From Chloroflexota bacterium (GTDB lineage: Bacteria > Chloroflexota > Anaerolineae > Caldilineales > Caldilineaceae), in assembly GCA_016199425.1 (NCBI GenBank), contig JACQGT010000676.1, positions 1 to 8,466 on the forward strand: DNA of 8,466 nt, in the 5' to 3' direction. A program made the translations under genes and the position numbers. Within the stretch, counting starts at the first letter, position 1. Each line of letters opens with the position of its first letter. The notes below the pieces were generated by a model. That model was given only the letters and a program-made list of their open reading frames with translations, searched no databases and was not told the DNA's origin. Below are positions 5,545 through 8,466 of this stretch, piece after piece.

Positions 5545-6447
5545 ATGCTATCAACGGATTCCAACGCGAGTTTACTGACTTCTGGATTGGCCGCACGCAG
5601 CCGGGCGCGGCGGCGGACCATCGACGGCGCATGGGCTTTTTTGGGGTATATCATCCTGACCGTCGTAGGCATTGCCCTGGCCCTGCCCCTGGTTTGGCTG
5701 GTTTCCACGTCGTTGAAGACTGGTGCGCAAACGTTTATTATGCCGCCCAAGTGGATACCCGAACCTTTTATCTGGGAGAACTATCCAGAGGCATTCCGGG
5801 CCGTGCCCTTTGACAAATACTTCTGGAATACGGCGCAAATTGTGGTTTTCGCCACGCTCGGAACGCTTTTCACAGCCTCGATGGCTGCTTTCGCCTTTGC
5901 CCGGCTGCGCTTTCCCTACCGGGAGCAAATTTTCCTGCTCGTCCTCTCGACGATTATGCTGCCCAGTATTGTGACTCTCATCCCTACGTTTATTGTCTTT
6001 CGCTGGTTGAAGTGGATTAATACGCTGCTGCCGCTGATTGTGCCCCTGTGGATGGGGGGCGGCGCGTTCAACGTCTTTCTCTTCCGCCAGTTTTTTATGA
6101 CCATTCCCTACGAACTGGACGAGGCGGCCCGCATCGACGGGGCCAGCAACTATCGCATCTATTGGACTATCATTCTGCCCCTCTCCAAACCGGTTGTGGC
6201 GACGATTGCCGTTTTTTCCTTTATCCATCACTGGAACGATTTTTTCCAACCCCTCATCTATCTGCAAAATCCCCAGAAATGGACGATGGCGATTGGGCTG
6301 CTGGGCTTCAAAGACCTCTACTCCACCAGTTGGAATCTGATGATGGCCGCCTCTACTGCGATGCTGCTGCCTCTGCTGGTGATCTTCTTCTTCGCCCAGC
6401 GCTACTTTGTTGGGGGCATACAGATGTCCGGGTTGGCTGGGCGGTAG
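5545..6447 (+). CDS. ABC sugar transporter permease, MalG/UgpE type
   Basis: A 300-residue second channel subunit. Six membrane segments are visible (about 30-55, 94-120, 128-150, 158-180, 213-236, 266-286). The EAA loop EAARIDGASNYRIYWTIILP runs from Glu193 to Pro212, the best conserved site of the family. ATG 5545 is chosen because the mature family pattern begins with a short polar, basic N-terminus (ARSRARRR, 17-24). CGGA (5531-5534) lies 10 nt upstream and CAGG adjoins the ATG. A TTG at 5422 would extend the protein by 41 residues, but these are encoded entirely by the heptamer repeat and its flank. The gene follows the first permease after a 126-bp repeat-bearing gap. Confidence 0.94.
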   Translation: MLSTDSNASLLTSGLAARSRARRRTIDGAWAFLGYIILTVVGIALALPLVWLVSTSLKTGAQTFIMPPKWIPEPFIWENYPEAFRAVPFDKYFWNTAQIVVFATLGTLFTASMAAFAFARLRFPYREQIFLLVLSTIMLPSIVTLIPTFIVFRWLKWINTLLPLIVPLWMGGGAFNVFLFRQFFMTIPYELDEAARIDGASNYRIYWTIILPLSKPVVATIAVFSFIHHWNDFFQPLIYLQNPQKWTMAIGLLGFKDLYSTSWNLMMAASTAMLLPLLVIFFFAQRYFVGGIQMSGLAGR

Positions 6448-6483
6448 CCAGCGCTGTTCCGGCCTAAACTGTTGAACTCCTGC

Positions 6484-6512
6484 TTTACCGTGCGCCACCT
6501 TTTCCGTATAAT
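6484..6512 (+). promoter_or_regulatory. Promoter of the second small-gene pair and hydrolase
   Basis: A perfect -10 TATAAT (6507-6512) lies 17 bp after TTTACC (6484-6489, four of six matches to TTGACA). Transcription should start near 6519, just upstream of the coiled-coil gene. It probably also reads into the TumE-like and amidohydrolase genes, which follow without gaps. Confidence 0.72.
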
Positions 6513-6565
6513 ACGTGTCAGATAGGCTTGCAAGATAGAGTTGTATGTGGAGAATAGGTGAGGGT

Positions 6566-6898
6566 ATGACACCAGTGACCACCCAGACAATTGAAGATGC
6601 GTTTTTGACTCTAGGCAGAGAAGAACGAGTGCAGATCATCACGCACGGCGCGGCCTTTCGGTTATCCGGCCTGCGGAATCGCCTCTTTTTGGCCCAAAGC
6701 AAAATTGAACATTTTCAGGCCAAATATGGGAAATCCCTGGAGGAGATTGAGCGCGAAGGTCTACCCGAAGACGCGAATTATGAAATGCACGAGGATTACA
6801 TCTTCTGGCATCACTGGTCTGAAGCAGCCCAGAACGCCGAGAAGGAGATTGAACGACTCAAACAGATCACCCGGTTCGGATTGTATCTGGAAAACTGA
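6566..6898 (+). CDS. Small coiled-coil protein, candidate antitoxin of the TumE-like gene
   Basis: A 110-residue soluble protein with no signal peptide. It is rich in charged helix-formers, with likely helical stretches at 7-27, 35-53, 57-64 and a long one at 79-103 (WSEAAQNAEKEIERLKQI). A conserved-looking centre reads LPEDANYEMHEDYIFWHHW (66-84). I do not recognise a named domain or a helix-turn-helix, but the protein resembles small uncharacterised proteins I associate with TumE-like partners in Chloroflexota and cyanobacteria. ATG 6566 is preferred for AGGTGAGG (6556-6563); the in-frame ATG at 6545 has no ribosome site. Only 5 nt separate it from the next gene. GC content is near 50% in a counted line, clearly below the neighbouring metabolic genes. 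Antitoxin function is inferred only from position. Confidence 0.7.
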   Translation: MTPVTTQTIEDAFLTLGREERVQIITHGAAFRLSGLRNRLFLAQSKIEHFQAKYGKSLEEIEREGLPEDANYEMHEDYIFWHHWSEAAQNAEKEIERLKQITRFGLYLEN

Positions 6899-6903
6899 CA
6901 GCA

Positions 6904-7284
6904 ATGGTAGCGAATGAGCGTCTGCACCAGATAGAGACAGCCTATGGCAACGACGCAGAGCGGATCGTTTTGGTTGAGCAAGACGAGGAAGCACTCCGGT
7001 TGATACTTTTCCTGCGGGATGGATCGAATCTGCGAGTGGCAGAGCAATGGAACGGATCGCAACTTATCCGCTATAGCTATTACTGGCTTACCTCCGACAA
7101 TCGGTTGATTACTGGTTGGGACAATGCTGCCCATCATCGCCATTTGCCAACCTATCCCCATCACAAACACATCGGTCAACAGGCCAACGTACAGCCTTCA
7201 CAAGAAATAAATTTGGATGCGGTGATGGCTGTGATCTTGCGCGGCGCGTCTGCACGACTTATGACGTCAAAGGGATTTGTATGA
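6904..7284 (+). CDS. TumE-like protein (DUF6516 type), putative toxin
   Basis: A 126-residue protein. The core LRDGSNLRVAE (37-47), IRYSYYWL (55-62), WDNAAHH (72-78), PHHKHIG (85-91) and PSQEINLDAV (98-107) matches the family annotated as TumE toxin (DUF6516). The clustered His residues (77, 78, 80, 86, 87, 89) are the striking feature and could be catalytic or metal binding. The tail after about residue 112 (RGASARLMTSKGFV) does not look like the family and may be a recent extension up to the next gene. Characterised TumE pairs with an Xre-type helix-turn-helix antitoxin TumA; here the partner is a coiled-coil protein instead. Its stop TGA (7282-7284) overlaps the start of the hydrolase gene as ATGA. 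Toxicity is unproven. Confidence 0.72.
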   Translation: MVANERLHQIETAYGNDAERIVLVEQDEEALRLILFLRDGSNLRVAEQWNGSQLIRYSYYWLTSDNRLITGWDNAAHHRHLPTYPHHKHIGQQANVQPSQEINLDAVMAVILRGASARLMTSKGFV

Positions 7285-8351
7285 AAACACAACTGATCGT
7301 TGACACCGACATCCACCCCAATGTAAACTCCGCCGCAGTGCTGGCCCGGCTGCCCGAGCCCTGGCGCACACGCTATGCCGGCGGCAACCGTTCTGCCAGT
7401 TCTCTGGGCTGGTGGAATCCCAATGGCGTGAACCGGCCCGATGCGGTCGTCGATGGCGCACGCATCGAAGGCGATCCCCGCCTGCTGGGCCGCCACTTCT
7501 TTGACGTCTATGGCATCGACTACGGCGTACTCATCACCGGGGGCACGCTGCATCTGGGCCTCTCGCCCGAAGCCGACTACGCGGCCGCGGTCATCTCCGC
7601 TGTGAATGATGTAATGATCGAAGAGTGGCTGCCGGTCGATCCCCGCTTTCGCATCGCCCTGGCCGTCTATCCCAACGATCCCGAACTGGCCGTGCAGGAG
7701 ATTCACCGCTGGGGCGATCATCCGGGCGTCGTGCAGGTGCAGATGCCCAGCGGCGCCCGCATCCCCTATGGCCAGCGCTTCTTCCACCCCATCTACGCCG
7801 CGGCCGCCGAACACAACCTGCCCGTCGCCATCCATCCGGGCACCGAAGGGGTGGGTATTTCTGGCCCACCCGGCGCGGCCGGCTATCCCACCAGTTATTT
7901 TGAGTGGCATACGGGGCTGGTGGAAACGTACATCGCCCATCTGGTCAGCCTGATCAGCGAAGGGGTCTTCACCAAATTTCCTACGCTGAAATGGGTGATG
8001 GTGGAGGGGGGCATCTCCTGGCTGCCGCCCATCCTGTGGCGGATGGACAAAAACTGGAAGGCTCTGCGCATGACTGTACCCTGGGTGGACCGGCTGCCCA
8101 GCCAGATTGTCCAGGAGCACGTGCTGCTGACGACTCAGCCTCTGGAAGAGCCGGAGAATCCCAAACAGTTTCACACCATTCTGGAGATGTTCGACGCGGC
8201 CCGGATGCTGATGTTCTCCAGCGACTACCCCCACTGGGATGGCGACGCGCCCGATTTCGCCGCCCGCCAGTTTCCCGCCCACCTGCGCGACCGGGTGATG
8301 AGCCAGACAGCCGCGGAACTCTACAAACTGCCCATACCGCAACCGGTCTGA
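7281..8351 (+). CDS. Amidohydrolase family 2 protein (ACMSD-like metal-dependent hydrolase or decarboxylase)
   Basis: A 356-residue TIM-barrel protein. Likely metal ligands are Asp10 and His12 (DTDIHP), His185 (VAIHPGTEG), possibly His220 (YIAHLVS), and Asp315 (FSSDYPHWD). The stretch LISEGVFTKFPTLKWVMVEGG (223-243, with Glu242) and the PPILWRMDKNW region are characteristic of the amidohydrolase-2 group, which includes decarboxylases such as ACMSD, hydratases and lactonases. ATG 7281 follows AAAGGGA (7269-7275) at about 6 nt and overlaps the stop of the preceding gene by 4 nt. An open frame extends upstream but overlaps the TumE-like gene and lacks a ribosome site. GC is about 67% in a counted line, as in the other metabolic genes. 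It probably processes a product linked to the imported substrate; the reaction cannot be assigned. Confidence 0.9.
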   Translation: MKTQLIVDTDIHPNVNSAAVLARLPEPWRTRYAGGNRSASSLGWWNPNGVNRPDAVVDGARIEGDPRLLGRHFFDVYGIDYGVLITGGTLHLGLSPEADYAAAVISAVNDVMIEEWLPVDPRFRIALAVYPNDPELAVQEIHRWGDHPGVVQVQMPSGARIPYGQRFFHPIYAAAAEHNLPVAIHPGTEGVGISGPPGAAGYPTSYFEWHTGLVETYIAHLVSLISEGVFTKFPTLKWVMVEGGISWLPPILWRMDKNWKALRMTVPWVDRLPSQIVQEHVLLTTQPLEEPENPKQFHTILEMFDAARMLMFSSDYPHWDGDAPDFAARQFPAHLRDRVMSQTAAELYKLPIPQPV

Positions 8352-8418
8352 TATTGGGTATTGGATATTTGGTAGTGACGCGGTATCGGCGTCACTACCA
8401 AATATCCAATACCCAATA
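8352..8418. repeat. Perfect 30-bp palindrome of TATTGGG-type heptamers after the hydrolase gene
   Basis: Arms 8352-8381 and 8389-8418 are exact reverse complements around a 7-nt loop. The left arm parses as TATTGGG, TATTGGA, TATTTGG, TAGTGAC, GC. It begins on the base after the stop codon. Beyond the right arm, CCAATA-type units continue unpaired to about 8441. The inner GACGC step recurs at the matching place in 5414-5508, so the two belong to one family. Confidence 0.93.
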
Positions 8419-8463
8419 CCCAATATCCAATATCCAATACCCCTTTCACACGGAGACTTCCCT

Positions 8464-8466
8464 ATG
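8464..8466 (+). CDS. Probable start codon of the next gene, cut by the right edge
   Basis: The window ends exactly on an ATG preceded by CGGAG (8451-8455) at 8 nt, in a context (CACACGGAGAC then CCC and T before ATG) like the ribosome sites of other genes here. Nothing can be said of the product. Confidence 0.5.

Noticed and set aside
7116..7280. Longer hydrolase start
   Set aside because: It overlaps the TumE-like gene in another frame; ATG 7281 has a good ribosome site and begins the family motif.

Overview
The window looks like a piece of a high-GC chromosome, most likely from a Chloroflexota bacterium (Caldilineae/Anaerolineae type). This is inferred from the Tat-dependent lipoprotein binding protein with an Ala/Pro-rich linker, the style of the small toxin-antitoxin proteins, and many intergenic palindromes built from heptanucleotides. 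No rRNA, tRNA, CRISPR array, transposase or integrase is visible.

Layout. (1) 1-624, minus strand: the N-terminal two thirds of a homoserine O-acyltransferase (metA) that runs off the left edge. Its promoter (798-827) lies about 170 nt upstream, and the leader ends in an intrinsic terminator just before the start codon, so a transcription attenuator is likely. (2) 900-2045, plus strand: an enolase-superfamily (mandelate racemase group) enzyme whose promoter appears to share one palindromic -35 box with metA. (3) 2170-6447: a sugar-type ABC importer operon with a strong promoter, a Tat/lipobox substrate-binding protein and two MalF/MalG-type permeases. A BrnT/CopG-type toxin-antitoxin pair sits between the binding protein and the first permease. 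No ATPase gene is present in the window. (4) 6484-8351: a second promoter, a small coiled-coil protein plus a TumE-like (DUF6516) protein forming a second toxin-antitoxin-like pair, then an amidohydrolase-2 family hydrolase. A further gene appears to start on the last three bases.

How it may work together: the importer brings in a carbohydrate or sugar-acid-like solute, and the enolase-superfamily enzyme and the metal-dependent hydrolase are plausible catabolic partners. The exact substrate cannot be read from the sequence. Both toxin-antitoxin-like pairs end in a 4-nt ATGA overlap with the following metabolic gene, which suggests translational coupling.

The most unusual structural signal is a set of intergenic hairpins directly downstream of four metabolic genes (around 2058-2118, 3770-3826, 5414-5508, 8352-8418). 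Their arms are tandem 7-nt units of two unrelated sequence types (RCGTGAR-like and TATTGGG-like), and one arm pair is perfect over 30 bp. The metA leader, with its terminator and possible pseudoknot, is the second strongest candidate for something undescribed.
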